Below, one piece after another: positions 1 to 9,181 of a DNA stretch of 64,000 nucleotides (the stretch's first letter is position 1; the number at the start of each line of letters is the position of its first letter). This stretch comes from an uncultured Paracoccaceae bacterium (lineage in GTDB: Bacteria; Pseudomonadota; Alphaproteobacteria; Rhodobacterales; Rhodobacteraceae). A program made the translations under genes and the position numbers. The notes under the pieces are model-generated. The model was not told the origin of the DNA. It was given only the letters and a program-made list of their open reading frames with translations, and searched no databases. Location of the stretch: the NCBI GenBank assembly GCA_905182165.1, contig CAJJAK010000003.1:62001-126000 (forward strand). The letters are read 5' to 3'.

Positions 1-320
1 TAAATTATTTACTCAAAATTCTTGAAAAAGAAAAAGCAGAAGATGTGATAACGATAGATTTATTTGGAAAATCAGAAATGGCAGATCATATGATTGTTGC
101 TTCTGGACGATCAACTAGGCAAGTAATATCATTAGCTCAAAATATTGCTGATAAAGTAAAATCAAAATTTGATATTATTTCTCGGATCGAAGGAAAAGAG
201 CAAGGTGATTGGGTATTAATAGATTCTGGTGATGTGATAATTCATATATTCAGACCTGAAGTGCGCGAGTTCTATCAATTAGAAAAGATGTGGTTATCTG
301 AGAAAATAGACGAAAGCTAA
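1..320 (+). CDS. rsfS: Ribosomal silencing factor RsfS, 5' end outside window
   Basis: RsfS binds ribosomal protein uL14 and blocks joining of the subunits when nutrients are scarce. The frame is open from the left edge (codons from base 3 onward read NYLLKILEKEKAEDV), so the true start lies outside the window and the GTG at 45 is an internal valine codon. The family core is visible: a DLFGKSEMADHMIVASG segment and the GDWVLIDSGDVIIHIF strand that packs against the ribosomal protein. It ends four bases before rlmH, the usual neighbour, so the two are probably cotranscribed. The visible part looks intact. Confidence 0.9.
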   Translation, partial: NYLLKILEKEKAEDVITIDLFGKSEMADHMIVASGRSTRQVISLAQNIADKVKSKFDIISRIEGKEQGDWVLIDSGDVIIHIFRPEVREFYQLEKMWLSEKIDES

Positions 321-324
321 GGAA

Positions 325-795
325 ATGCGCATTCACATATGTGCAGTTGGGCGTTTGCGAAGTGGGCCAAATCTATCTCTTTATGAAAATTATCAAAAAA
401 GATTTAATCAAAATGGAAAACTTTTAGGTTTTAAAGCAATCAACTTAATCGAAACAGAAGCAAAAAATAAAAGCGATAAAGAAGTGGAAGCTAAATTGCT
501 TAACAGCGCCATCCCCAAGTCTGCAACTCTAATAGGTTTAGACGAATCTGGCGAACAATTATCTTCGATTGAGTTTGCATCATTTCTAAAGAACATGCGT
601 GATCAAAATCAAAGTGATCTAGGATTCGTAATAGGTGGCGCTGACGGCTTAACTCCAGAATTCAAGAAATCTTGCAAAAAACTGGTTTCTTTTGGTCGGA
701 TGGTCTGGCCTCATATGCTTGTAAGAGTTATGTTATCAGAACAGCTCTATCGCGCGTCAACTATATTGCTAAATGGCCCCTATCACCGTGTTTAG
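325..795 (+). CDS. rlmH: 23S rRNA (pseudouridine1915-N3)-methyltransferase RlmH
   Basis: RlmH is a SPOUT-class enzyme that methylates N3 of pseudouridine 1915 in helix 69 of 23S rRNA using S-adenosylmethionine. The 156-residue length matches the family (about 155). The SAM-binding knot is recognisable as FVIGGADGLTP near residue 100 and the conserved C-terminus reads LYRASTILLNGPYHRV, ending in the PYHR motif typical of RlmH. It follows rsfS by four bases and precedes gpmI by 18, in the order usual for Rhodobacterales. No disruption is seen. Confidence 0.95.
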   Translation: MRIHICAVGRLRSGPNLSLYENYQKRFNQNGKLLGFKAINLIETEAKNKSDKEVEAKLLNSAIPKSATLIGLDESGEQLSSIEFASFLKNMRDQNQSDLGFVIGGADGLTPEFKKSCKKLVSFGRMVWPHMLVRVMLSEQLYRASTILLNGPYHRV

Positions 796-813
796 TATTC
801 TAAAGGTAACGCA

Positions 814-2303
814 ATGAAAAACCGCTCTCCAACAATTCTCTGTATAATGGATGGGTGGGGATTGAGTTCGAACAAGTTGGGTAATGCAATAGACCTAGCT
901 GAAACTCCAAATTATGATTATCTTTTGTCAAACAACCCAAGCACTCAATTAATTACGCATGGTTTGGATGTAGGATTGCCAGAAAATCAAATGGGTAATT
1001 CTGAGGTTGGTCATGCAAACATTGGTGCGGGTCGAATTGTTTATATGGACTTACCAAAAATTGATGACGCGATAGAAAATGGTGATTATAATAAAAATCC
1101 TAAGTTACTAAATTTAATAAGTAAATTAAAAAAAAGTAATAAAACTTCATTAGTTATATTTAATTCAAAGTTATTCATTTCATTTCATTTATTATTTTAA
1201 TTATTTCTTAAATTTAATTAAAGTCAATTATGTTAATTAATTCATATTCTAAATTGTGAATGCGAAATCTGCAGAAAAATTTTTAAAAAGTATAATTAAA
1301 GAACTACCTCCTACTGCTAAAATTGCAACAGTCACAGGTAGATACTTCGCGATGGATCGAAATAATAATTGGGATAGAATCAAGAAAGCCTATGATGCTA
1401 TTGTGTTTGCAAAAGGGCACTCATCAGAATCTTCATTAAAGGCTGTTCAAGATAGCTACGCAAACAACAGAACAGATGAATTTATTTTTCCAACTGTTAT
1501 TTCTTCTTATAATGGCGCTAAAGATGGAGATGGGTTTTTATGTTTAAACTTTAGATCTGACCGCGTTCGGCAAATAATGTCAGCTATTGCAAGCCCAACT
1601 TTTAAAAAATTTGATGTTTCAAAACAACCCAATTGGGAGTTGGTCACTGGCATGACAAAATACTCAGATGAGTTCAGTGCCTTCATGTCCAATTTCATTG
1701 AATTCTTCTTAAGACACTTTAGGGGTGTGGACTTCAAAACATGGCTATACTCAGCTTCGTTTAGCCGAGACTGAAAAATATCCTCATGTCACGTTTTTTC
1801 TCAATGGCGGTCGCGAAAGTATTGAAGCTGGTGAAACCAGATTTATGCCAAAGAGCCCGAAAGTTGTTACCTATGATTTAGCACCAGAAATGTCATCCAG
1901 AGAAGTAACAGACAAACTTATCGAAGCTATTAAAAATAAAATTGATTTAATCATAGTTAATTATGCCAATCCAGACATGGTTGGTCATACCGGAGATTTA
2001 AAAGCAGCAGTAAAAGCTTGTGAGGCAATCGATCGGGCTCTAAAGCGAATACTACCCGTTTTAGAGGAATCTAATGGTTGTATGCTTCTCACGTCAGATC
2101 ATGGAAACTGTGAAACAATGATAAACCTGGAGACCAAAGAACCGCATACTGCACATACCACAAATTTAGTTCCAGCAATACTGATAGGCCGTAACAGAAA
2201 ACTTAGACAAATTGGTAGACTGGCAGATATTGCTCCTACGTTATTAGAATTAATGGGTTTACCCAAACCAATGGAAATGACTGGTGAAAGCTTATTATGC
2301 TAA
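814..2303 (+). CDS. gpmI: 2,3-bisphosphoglycerate-independent phosphoglycerate mutase, disrupted
   Basis: GpmI interconverts 3- and 2-phosphoglycerate in glycolysis using two Mn ions and a phosphoserine. The start ATG 814 gives MKNRSPTILCIMDGWG with the DGWG metal motif. The nucleophile serine lies in QMGNSEVGHANIGAGR, and the distal metal ligands lie in NPDMVGHTGD and SDHGNCETM. Overall span (about 496 codons) is close to the usual 505. The reading frame is broken twice. Around 1155-1262 the segment that should carry the DGGVHSH and DGRDTPP motifs is replaced by very AT-rich sequence with stops. Around 1690-1740 small indels interrupt a segment that can still be read as SLRDTLGGVVSKHGYTQLRL. 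Because this step is central, the breaks are more likely sequence error than real loss. Confidence 0.88.
1155..1262 (+). other. AT-extreme patch replacing a conserved part of gpmI
   Basis: Bases 1161-1260 contain about 13 G or C in 100, far below the surrounding coding DNA, and have stop codons in all forward frames. Conserved GpmI coding stops after KLKKSNKTSLV and resumes at KSAEKFLKSIIKELPP. The gap is slightly shorter than the roughly 45 residues expected. Some remnants, such as codons resembling HSF..HLLF and HIF, can be matched to the expected segment if many G and C bases are missing. This may be a local consensus failure; a true insertion is not excluded. Confidence 0.6.
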
Positions 2304-2444
2304 ACTTTTGCCAGGTTAATGATAGCTTTTAGGAAAGTTATGAATTGCACTATTTTAAATAAAAAAGTTGAATTAACACATTGATGGAATATATGCTAAA
2401 CAAGTTTTAGAAATATGGTTTGTGCAACGGAAAAGAGAATTGAA

Positions 2445-3770
2445 ATGAATAAAAAATTTATTATTGCTACTGTTTTTGGTCTTATCACAGGCGCCCTTAT
2501 AACTTTAGAAATTGCAAAACCTATTAGTGCGAATGAATCTACTGTAAACAAATCAACTTATGAACATTTATCGTTATTTGGCGACATATTTGACCGTATC
2601 CGGGAAAAATATGTTGAAGAAGTGAACGATGAGGAGCTGATAAGGGCTGCAATAAATGGCATGCTTACATCATTAGACCCGCATTCAAGTTATCTACCAC
2701 CAAGTGATTTTGATCAAATGAAAGTACAAACCAGAGGTGAATTTGGTGGCCTTGGAATCGAAGTTACCCAAGAAGAAGGCTACGTAAAAGTAGTTTCACC
2801 AATTGACGACACACCAGCATTTCGAGCAGGAATAAAATCGGGTGATCTTATTACTGCAGTGGATGGGCAAAGCTTACTGGGAATGTCTTTGGATGAAGCC
2901 GTTAAGGTAATGAGAGGGCCCGTCGGATCTGAAATTATTTTGACAATTTTTCGTGAAACGGTTGAAGAACCATATGACGTAACAATTATACGAGACACCA
3001 TTAAACTAGTAGTTGTGCGCCATCGATTAGAAGGTGATACCGGTTATATTAGGCTTACCACCTTTAATGACCAAACTTATAAAGGACTGGAAAAGGCTGT
3101 AAAATCAATGATCAAAGAAGCTGGGGGCCTTAAGAATATAAATGGATTTGTTTTAGATTTAAGAAATAATCCAGGCGGACTTTTGAGTCAGGCAATTAAA
3201 GTTTCAGACGCCTTTTTGGACAAAGGTGAAATTGTATCAACTCGTAGTAAACACAAAGGCGAAGGAGATCGGTTTAATGCTATGCGAGGTGATATTACTA
3301 AGGGAAAGCCTATTGTTGTAATGATAAATGGAGGATCAGCCTCAGCATCAGAAATTGTTGCAGGTGCGCTTCAAGATCATAGACGTGCAATAATTTTGGG
3401 TACCAAAAGCTTTGGAAAAGGATCAGTCCAAACAATTATGCCTTTGCAAGGTAATGGCGCAATCAGGTTGACTACTTCACGATACTACACGCCATCAGGT
3501 CGTTCAATACAAGCGGTGGGCGTGGTTCCCGATGTGCTGGTTGAGCAAGCCAGAGCACCTGATGATAGTGATAAAACGCAAAAAACTCGTACTGAGGCCA
3601 GTTTGCGCGGAAGCTTAACGAATGATAGTTTATCTGAAAGTGATAAAAAACGGTTAGAGGAAGAAGAAAAAGAATTAAACGAAAAAGCAAAACTTCGGCG
3701 CGATGACTATCAATTATCTTATGCTATAGATTTACTTAAAGGCTTTTCAGTTTTGCAGCAAAAAAATTAA
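2445..3770 (+). CDS. ctpA: Carboxyl-terminal processing peptidase, S41 family
   Basis: This is a periplasmic serine protease with a PDZ domain that trims substrates at their C-terminus. I chose ATG 2445, which begins MNKKFIIATVFGLITG, a signal peptide; an in-frame upstream start at 2415 would put charged residues before it. A PDZ domain covers roughly residues 90-180 (FGGLGIEVTQEEGY to the VMRGPVGSEI loop). The S41 core carries the serine in GGSASASEIVAGAL near residue 300 and the lysine in GTKSFGKGSVQ near 325. In related bacteria an M23-type activator (EnvC) usually sits between gpmI and ctpA; here only about 140 bp separate them. The gene is intact at about 441 residues. Confidence 0.92.
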   Translation: MNKKFIIATVFGLITGALITLEIAKPISANESTVNKSTYEHLSLFGDIFDRIREKYVEEVNDEELIRAAINGMLTSLDPHSSYLPPSDFDQMKVQTRGEFGGLGIEVTQEEGYVKVVSPIDDTPAFRAGIKSGDLITAVDGQSLLGMSLDEAVKVMRGPVGSEIILTIFRETVEEPYDVTIIRDTIKLVVVRHRLEGDTGYIRLTTFNDQTYKGLEKAVKSMIKEAGGLKNINGFVLDLRNNPGGLLSQAIKVSDAFLDKGEIVSTRSKHKGEGDRFNAMRGDITKGKPIVVMINGGSASASEIVAGALQDHRRAIILGTKSFGKGSVQTIMPLQGNGAIRLTTSRYYTPSGRSIQAVGVVPDVLVEQARAPDDSDKTQKTRTEASLRGSLTNDSLSESDKKRLEEEEKELNEKAKLRRDDYQLSYAIDLLKGFSVLQQKN

Positions 3771-3794
3771 ATAAATTGAAAAAGACAATATATC

Positions 3795-4283
3795 ATGAAT
3801 TCTAAAAAAACTTCTTTATTACCTTACAGACCTTGTGTTGGCATAACGTTAATAAATCATGATAATAAAATATTTGCTGGTCAACGAATAGATAATAGCA
3901 CCAATGCTTGGCAAATGCCCCAAGGTGGTATTGATAATCCAGAAGATCCGCTAACTGCAGCTTTTCGTGAATTAGAGGAGGAAACAGGAGTCACAAAAAA
4001 ATCTGTGACCCATCTAGATACTATGGATGAATGGATACCATATGATCTTCCATTGGAACTTGTTCCGAAGTTATGGAACGGGAAATTTCGAGGGCAGATA
4101 CAAAAATGGTTTTTATTCAAGTTTGAAGATAATGATAAGGCAATCAATATCCAAACAAATCATCCAGAATTTGCAGAGTGGCAATGGATGGCTCCAAATG
4201 AACTAATTGAAAGTATTGTGCCATTCAAACTAATAACTTACACAAAAGTCTTAAGATATTTTAAAAAACATTTAGAGAATTAA
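3795..4283 (+). CDS. rppH: RNA pyrophosphohydrolase RppH (Nudix)
   Basis: RppH removes pyrophosphate from the 5' end of mRNA and so starts RNase E-dependent decay. The protein is 162 residues, normal for the family. The Nudix box runs from GGIDNPEDP to the REleEEtG-type ending FRELEEETGV at about residues 44-66, preceded by NAWQMPQGG as in RppH rather than other Nudix enzymes. The conserved WFLFKF strand follows. It lies 24 bp after ctpA, the usual Rhodobacterales order, and looks intact. Confidence 0.93.
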   Translation: MNSKKTSLLPYRPCVGITLINHDNKIFAGQRIDNSTNAWQMPQGGIDNPEDPLTAAFRELEEETGVTKKSVTHLDTMDEWIPYDLPLELVPKLWNGKFRGQIQKWFLFKFEDNDKAINIQTNHPEFAEWQWMAPNELIESIVPFKLITYTKVLRYFKKHLEN

Positions 4284-4354
4284 ATTATAAAAAGTTCTTA
4301 TTGAAGCCATGCAAATATTATAAGAAACTTAATAATCAATTTTGAGAAAACACT

Positions 4355-6133
4355 GTGAAACAAAATAAAAATTCTGAATATGAAATTTCTAAAACTGGAA
4401 ATTATTCACAAGGCAAACTTTTTAAATGGATTTGGTTTGATTACCTACGGCAATACAAAGCTTTAATAATATTAGTTATTTTATTAATGACTATTGAGGG
4501 AAGTACATTTGGTTTACTAAGCTACTTTATTGAACCCATGTTCGATCAAGTTTTTGCTAAAGGTGATTATGGTGCTATAAAGTGGGTAGGTTTAAGTGTT
4601 GCGGGCATTTTTATCTTAAGAGCTTTCAGCGCCTTCTTTAATAAATTAATAACTACCTTTATTGGTCAAAAAGTTATAGCCGCATTACAAAAAAATCTTG
4701 TTTCACATCTCTTAACATTTAGCCCAAACTTTTTTCAAGAAAATGCACCTGGCTCATTAATTGAAAGAGTAAGAGGCGATACTGCTGCGATAGAAAGAGT
4801 TTGGGCGACTGTTTTGGCAGGATCATTCCGTGATATAGTTGCAGTATTTTCTCTTTTGATAGTAGCTATATCTATAGACCCAATTTGGGCCGCTATAGCG
4901 CTTTTAGGAGCGCCATTGCTTGTAATTCCAGTATTTTTTTTAAGAAAATTAATACAACGAACTGCGCGGGAATCTAGATCAGCAGCAGCGGATATAGCAA
5001 CACGATTAGATGAAATATTTCATGGCATTTCATCTATAAAATTAATTAGTGGTGAGCAAAGAGAATACTCTAAGTTTTCCAATCGATTAAATAAGTTTGT
5101 AAGAAATTCGATTTCTTCAGAAGCAGGTATTGCAGCCGTTCCTTCACTTATGGATATAATTGCAGGAATCGGATTTGTAGGTGTTTTAACTTACGGAGGT
5201 TATCAAATCATTGATGGGACAAAAACTGTCGGTGAATTTATGAGTTTTTTTACTGCTATAGCTCTTTTATTTGAACCAGTTCGACGTTTGGGTACTATTG
5301 GAGGAGCCTCACAAGCAGTTTTCACAAACCTAGAGCGCATACGAAATATTTTTGATCTCAAAGCACAGATAGTTTCTCCACTGAAAAGCGCTATTAAAAA
5401 AACTGATTTCTCAAATGAAATAACTTTTGAAAATTTACATTTGTCGATTAATGAAAAAAATATTTTAAATGGTGTTTCATTTACAGCCAATGCAGGAGAA
5501 ACAACTGCTATAGTTGGACCATCTGGTGCAGGCAAAACGACACTTTTTAATCTAATAGGCAGATTAGTAGATCCAGACAGCGGTAGCGTTAAAATAGGAA
5601 CAGTTCCAGTTAATCATTTATCTTTGCAAGACCTAAGAACAAACCTATCGTTCGTTTCACAAGACGCTTGGCTTTTTGATGAAAGTATTGAAGAGAATAT
5701 AAAAATCGGGAATTTAAATGCCTCTGATCATGAATATAAAATTGCTGTCTCTGCCGCAAGTGCTACCAAATTTATCTCTGAAATGCCAGAGAAGGAGAGA
5801 ACGCCTGTTGGACCTCGTGGATCTAACTTATCAGGTGGTCAGCGTCAAAGAATAGCTATCGCTAGAGCAATATTACGTGACACACCAATATTATTGTTAG
5901 ATGAACCAACTTCTGCGCTCGACAATGAGTCTCAAAAACAAATTCAAACCGCATTAGATTCCTTATCTAAAGGTCGAACTACTTTGGTAATAGCCCATAA
6001 AATTTCAACTATTAAAAATTCAAACAAGATTGTGGTTTTGGATGCAGGTAATGTAGTGGATCAAGGCACACATGAAGAGTTGCTATCTAAATGCAAAGTT
6101 TATCAATCACTTTATCAAATGGAAAATAAGTAA
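4355..6133 (+). CDS. ABC exporter (MsbA-like, fused membrane and ATPase domains)
   Basis: This is a 592-residue type IV ABC exporter half-transporter that should work as a homodimer in the inner membrane. Residues 1-340 hold about six transmembrane segments (for example ALIILVILLMTIEGSTFGLL and FRDIVAVFSLLIVAISI). The ATPase domain has Walker A GPSGAGKTT, the signature LSGGQRQRIA and Walker B ILLLDEP. MsbA-type lipid flippases are the closest family in layout, but the cargo cannot be told from sequence. The start is a GTG at 4355. It is one of the longest uninterrupted genes in the window. Confidence 0.85.
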   Translation: MKQNKNSEYEISKTGNYSQGKLFKWIWFDYLRQYKALIILVILLMTIEGSTFGLLSYFIEPMFDQVFAKGDYGAIKWVGLSVAGIFILRAFSAFFNKLITTFIGQKVIAALQKNLVSHLLTFSPNFFQENAPGSLIERVRGDTAAIERVWATVLAGSFRDIVAVFSLLIVAISIDPIWAAIALLGAPLLVIPVFFLRKLIQRTARESRSAAADIATRLDEIFHGISSIKLISGEQREYSKFSNRLNKFVRNSISSEAGIAAVPSLMDIIAGIGFVGVLTYGGYQIIDGTKTVGEFMSFFTAIALLFEPVRRLGTIGGASQAVFTNLERIRNIFDLKAQIVSPLKSAIKKTDFSNEITFENLHLSINEKNILNGVSFTANAGETTAIVGPSGAGKTTLFNLIGRLVDPDSGSVKIGTVPVNHLSLQDLRTNLSFVSQDAWLFDESIEENIKIGNLNASDHEYKIAVSAASATKFISEMPEKERTPVGPRGSNLSGGQRQRIAIARAILRDTPILLLDEPTSALDNESQKQIQTALDSLSKGRTTLVIAHKISTIKNSNKIVVLDAGNVVDQGTHEELLSKCKVYQSLYQMENK

Positions 6134-6191
6134 AAAATTGAGTTAATTTATAAACATTTTTCAAATAGAATAATAGCTACAGGGAAAGAAT

Positions 6192-6216
6192 TATAATACG
6201 TTCTTGCAAAGAATGT
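6192..6216 (+). promoter_or_regulatory. Candidate mgs promoter -10 box overlapped by an inverted repeat
   Basis: A consensus -10 box TATAAT lies at 6192-6197, about 60 bp before the mgsA start. It is followed at once by an inverted repeat, ACGTTCTT (6198-6205) and AAGAATGT (6209-6216), with a 3-bp spacer and one mismatch. The repeat would cover the transcription start, a place where a repressor could act. No good -35 box was recognised, which would suit an activator-dependent promoter. The regulator is unknown. Confidence 0.4.
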
Positions 6217-6467
6217 TACTGATGGATATCAATCTTCTGATTACATTATGGAGTATTAAATGTGTGGAATAGTTGGATTATTTCTAAAAGATAAATCATT
6301 GGAATTAACATTGGGCGAAATGTTAACTCAAATGTTAATAACTATGTCTGATAGAGGCCCTGATAGCGCTGGCATAGCTATATATAAAAATCCAAAGAAT
6401 TCTTTTACAAAAATAACTGTTCAATCATCTCAACCACAAATAGATTTTGAGAATATTAAGATTGAAT

Positions 6468-6634
6468 TAGATAATCATGATCATCGCATCGCTATGGCGT
6501 TTACTATTGCAGGCTTAAGGGCTGAAGCAAATTTAAAGATTTTAGATTGTGCTCATGTGGCCACATCTTTTCCTAACTTTGTCGAACTGGCACGTACCGT
6601 AGGTATCACCCTTGACGAGGAGTTTGAGTCATGA
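6468..6634 (+). pseudogene. aroA: Fragment: 3' end of aroA-like gene inside mgsA
   Basis: The frame running on from mgsA reads NHDHRIAMAFTIAGLR and then HVATSFPNFVELARTVGI before a TGA at 6632-6634. DHRIAM.F and ATSFP.F are hallmark motifs of the C-terminal part of 5-enolpyruvylshikimate-3-phosphate synthase. Only about 55 residues are present. The base composition is more GC-rich than the flanking mgsA. The left junction cannot be fixed to the base; it lies close to 6464-6475. Confidence 0.75.
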
Positions 6635-6663
6635 ACAATGCACCAATTATTACTATTGACGGG
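6631..6663 (+). pseudogene. cmk: Fragment: first codons of cmk-like gene inside mgsA
   Basis: An ATG at 6631 overlaps the aroA-like stop (ATGA) and opens MNNAPIITIDG, the typical N-terminus of cytidylate kinase just before its P-loop. The order aroA-cmk with tight coupling is usual in proteobacteria, which supports the reading that one contiguous aroA/cmk junction segment was copied here. The sequence switches back to mgsA at about 6660-6666, after the GACGGG of the IDG codons. Only about 11 residues are present, so the call rests largely on its position after aroA. Confidence 0.6.
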
Positions 6664-7139
6664 GAAGTCACGGAATCGGTCATACCAGAATGGCTACAGA
6701 ATCTGCAGTAACAACAATGGGAGCGCATCCTTTTTCTACAGGAAATGATCAATGCCTAGTTCACAATGGATCACTATCCAACCATAATTCATTAAGACGT
6801 AAATTGCGCAAAGAGGGGATTGAATGTGAGACAGATAACGATACTGAGGTTGCTGCGGCTTTTTTAACCTACAAAATGAATGAGGGATATAATCTAGGGG
6901 ATGCTTTGAAAGCTGGAATAACTGAGCTTGATGGGTTTTATACATTTTTAGTTGGTACAAAAAATGGTTTTGGGGTTTTGCGAGATCCAATAGCTTGCAA
7001 ACCAGCAGTTTTAGCTGAAACTGAACAGTATGTTGCTTTTGGTTCCGAATATAGAGCTTTAGTAAATTTACCTAACATCGATAGTGCAAAGGTTTGGGAG
7101 CCAGAACCTGCAACAGTTTATTTTTGGGAGCATTAATTA

Positions 7140-7823
7140 ATGGAAACCATTGATCTAACTAAATCGTCATTAAGAGATTTAAACGAAATACTACAAAGAC
7201 AATCTGAGATTACCAATCAAAAACAATGGGAAGTAATAAATCCAAAAGGTGCGCATGCCGTAGCAGTTGGTTTAAATGCTCCATTAGAATTATCAATTAA
7301 AGGCTCAACAGGTTATTACTGTGGTGGTATGAACCAAAAAGCAAATATTAAAGTTTATGGCTCAGTTGGACCAGGTGTTTGCGAAAATATGATGTCAGGC
7401 TGTGTAACTATTGAAGGTGATGCCAGTCAGTATGCTGGCGCCACAGGACAAGGTGGCTTGTTAGTAATTAAAGGAAATGCCGCGTCACGATGTGGAATAT
7501 CTATGAAAGGAATAAATATCGTTGTGCATGGGAATATAGGGCATATGTCAGCTTTCATGGCCCAATCAGGCAATCTTGTCGTCTTAGGAGATGCTGGAGA
7601 CGCACTGGGCGACAGCCTTTATGAAGCAAGGCTTTTCGTTAGGGGAAATGTTAAATCACTAGGTGCAGATTGTGTGGAAAAAGAAATGCGCCCAGAGCAT
7701 CTCAATATATTACAGGACCTTCTTAATCGCTCCGATACAAACGCAGATGCGAAAGAGTTCAAGCGTTATGGCTCTGCACGTAGCCTTTACAATTTTGATA
7801 TAGATAATGCTGGAGATTATTAA
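7140..7823 (+). CDS. mgsB: N-methylglutamate synthase subunit B (GXGXG domain)
   Basis: This subunit corresponds to the C-terminal right-handed beta-helix (GXGXG) domain of the glutamate synthase large chain and probably channels ammonia or methylamine between the other two subunits. The 227 residues show repeated strands with glycine patterns such as STGYYCGGMNQKANIKVYG and GCVTIEGDASQYAGATGQGG. It starts three bases after mgsA and ends where mgsC begins, which points to one transcript and a fixed stoichiometry. It is homologous to GlxC of rhizobia. The gene is intact. Confidence 0.88.
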   Translation: METIDLTKSSLRDLNEILQRQSEITNQKQWEVINPKGAHAVAVGLNAPLELSIKGSTGYYCGGMNQKANIKVYGSVGPGVCENMMSGCVTIEGDASQYAGATGQGGLLVIKGNAASRCGISMKGINIVVHGNIGHMSAFMAQSGNLVVLGDAGDALGDSLYEARLFVRGNVKSLGADCVEKEMRPEHLNILQDLLNRSDTNADAKEFKRYGSARSLYNFDIDNAGDY

Positions 7824-9159
7824 ATGACAGATCATAGAAAACCACATACAACACCAGTAAAATCATGGACATTTGATGATCATACTAACTCATACATAAG
7901 GCGTGCAGCTAAAGAAGGAATTTATCAAATTAGAGGGTTGGGTGCTAAAAGAAAAGTTCCAAACTTTGACGATTTAGTATTTTTAGGTGCTTCAATGTCC
8001 AGGTACCCGTTGGAAGGTTATAGAGAAAAATGTAATACTTCTGTAATACTTAGGTACGCGTTATGCAAAAAACCCAATTGAGTTAGATATTCCAATAACC
8101 ATTGCTGGCATGTCATTTGGCGCCTTATCTGGACCAGCAAAAGAAGCGCTTGGGCGTGGAGCTTCAGCTGCTGGGACATCTACCACAACTGGAGATGGAG
8201 GCATGACGCCAGAAGAACGTGGGCATTCAACTAAATTGGTATACCAATATCTTCCATCAAGATATGGTATGAACCCTGATGATATAAGAAAAGCAGACGC
8301 TATTGAAATAGTTGTAGGGCAAGGTGCTAAGCCAGGTGGTGGTGGCATGCTTATTAGGTCAGAAAATAAGCGATCGAGTTGCCGAAATGCGGAATTTTCC
8401 AGAAGGCATCGATCAAAGATCTGCTTGTCGTCACCCAGACTGGACTGGTCCTGACGATCTAGAAATAAAAATTCTTGAGCTACGTGAAATAACAGGCTGG
8501 AAAGTACCAATCTATATAAAAATTGGTGGTGCTCGTCCTTACTTTGATACAACACTAGCAATAAAAGCTGGAGCAGACGTTGTGGTTCTTGATGGAATGC
8601 AAGGAGGAACGGCTGCTACACAAGATGTGTTTATCGAGCATGTAGGCCAGCCAACCCTTGCCTGCATTAGACCAGCAGTACAGGCACTCCAAGATCTTGG
8701 AATGCACAGAAAAGTGCAATTAGTTTTGTCTGGAGGAATTCGCACTGGTGCCGATGTCGCAAAAGCTCTCGCGTTAGGTGCTGATGCTGTATCCATCGGA
8801 ACTGCCGCGTTAATCGCATTGGGTGATAATGATCCTCGGTGGGAAAAAGAATATAACAAGCTTGGCACAACAGCAGGAGCCTATGACGACTGGCATGAAG
8901 GACTAGATCCAGCCGGCATCACCACACAAGATCCACAACTTTCAGCTCGACTTGATCCAATTTTGGCAGGTCGGAGGTTGAAAAATTATTTAAAAGTAAT
9001 GACCTTTGAAGCACAAACTATTGCTAGAGCTTGTGGTAAAAATGACTTTTACATAACTTAGAACCTGAAGATTTGTGTGCTTTAACAGTGGAAGCGGCTG
9101 CAATGGCTCAAGTCCCCTTGTCTGGCACCAATTGGATACCAGGTAAACCTGACGTATAA
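7824..9159 (+). CDS. mgsC: N-methylglutamate synthase subunit C (FMN glutamate synthase-like), frameshifted
   Basis: This is the catalytic FMN-binding barrel that joins glutamate and methylamine to give N-methylglutamate. Recognisable segments include ITIAGMSFGALSGPAKEALG, TSTTTGDGGMTPEERGH, the FMN phosphate region VLDGMQGGTAAT and LSGGIRTGADVAKALALGAD. Three one-base slips break the frame: an extra base near 8050 (VIL to GTRYAK), one near 8352 (GGGGML to LGQKIS) and one near 9050 (KND to VHNLEPEDL). The tail VHNLEPEDLCALTVEAAAMAQ runs to a TAA at 9157-9159. The full length, about 445 residues, fits the family, so these are probably sequence errors. Confidence 0.85.
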
Positions 9160-9181
9160 TAAAAATGAAAGGCATCATATA

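Larger units (their letters stand above)
6260..7136 (+). pseudogene. mgsA: N-methylglutamate synthase subunit A (class II glutamine amidotransferase), interior replaced
   Basis: MgsA is the amidotransferase-like subunit of N-methylglutamate synthase, which makes N-methylglutamate in indirect methylamine use. Residues 1-69 are the normal N-terminus, with the catalytic cysteine at position 2 (MCGIVGLF) and SDRGPDSAGIAIY. From about 6675 the normal sequence resumes as HGIGHTRMATESAVTTMGAHPF and continues to the end at 7136 with a well-preserved HNGSLSNHNSLRRKL segment. Between them about 75 expected residues are missing, replaced by about 195 bp that encode the end of an AroA-like protein and the start of a Cmk-like protein. 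As written, no functional protein can be made. It could be a genuine recombination or an assembly chimera. Confidence 0.85.

Noticed and set aside
45..47. GTG 45 as the start of rsfS
   Set aside because: The frame is open to the left edge with family-like sequence before it, so it is an internal codon.
8061..8561. A 166-residue minus-strand reading frame
   Set aside because: It is antisense to the conserved FMN domain of mgsC and matches no family I recognise.
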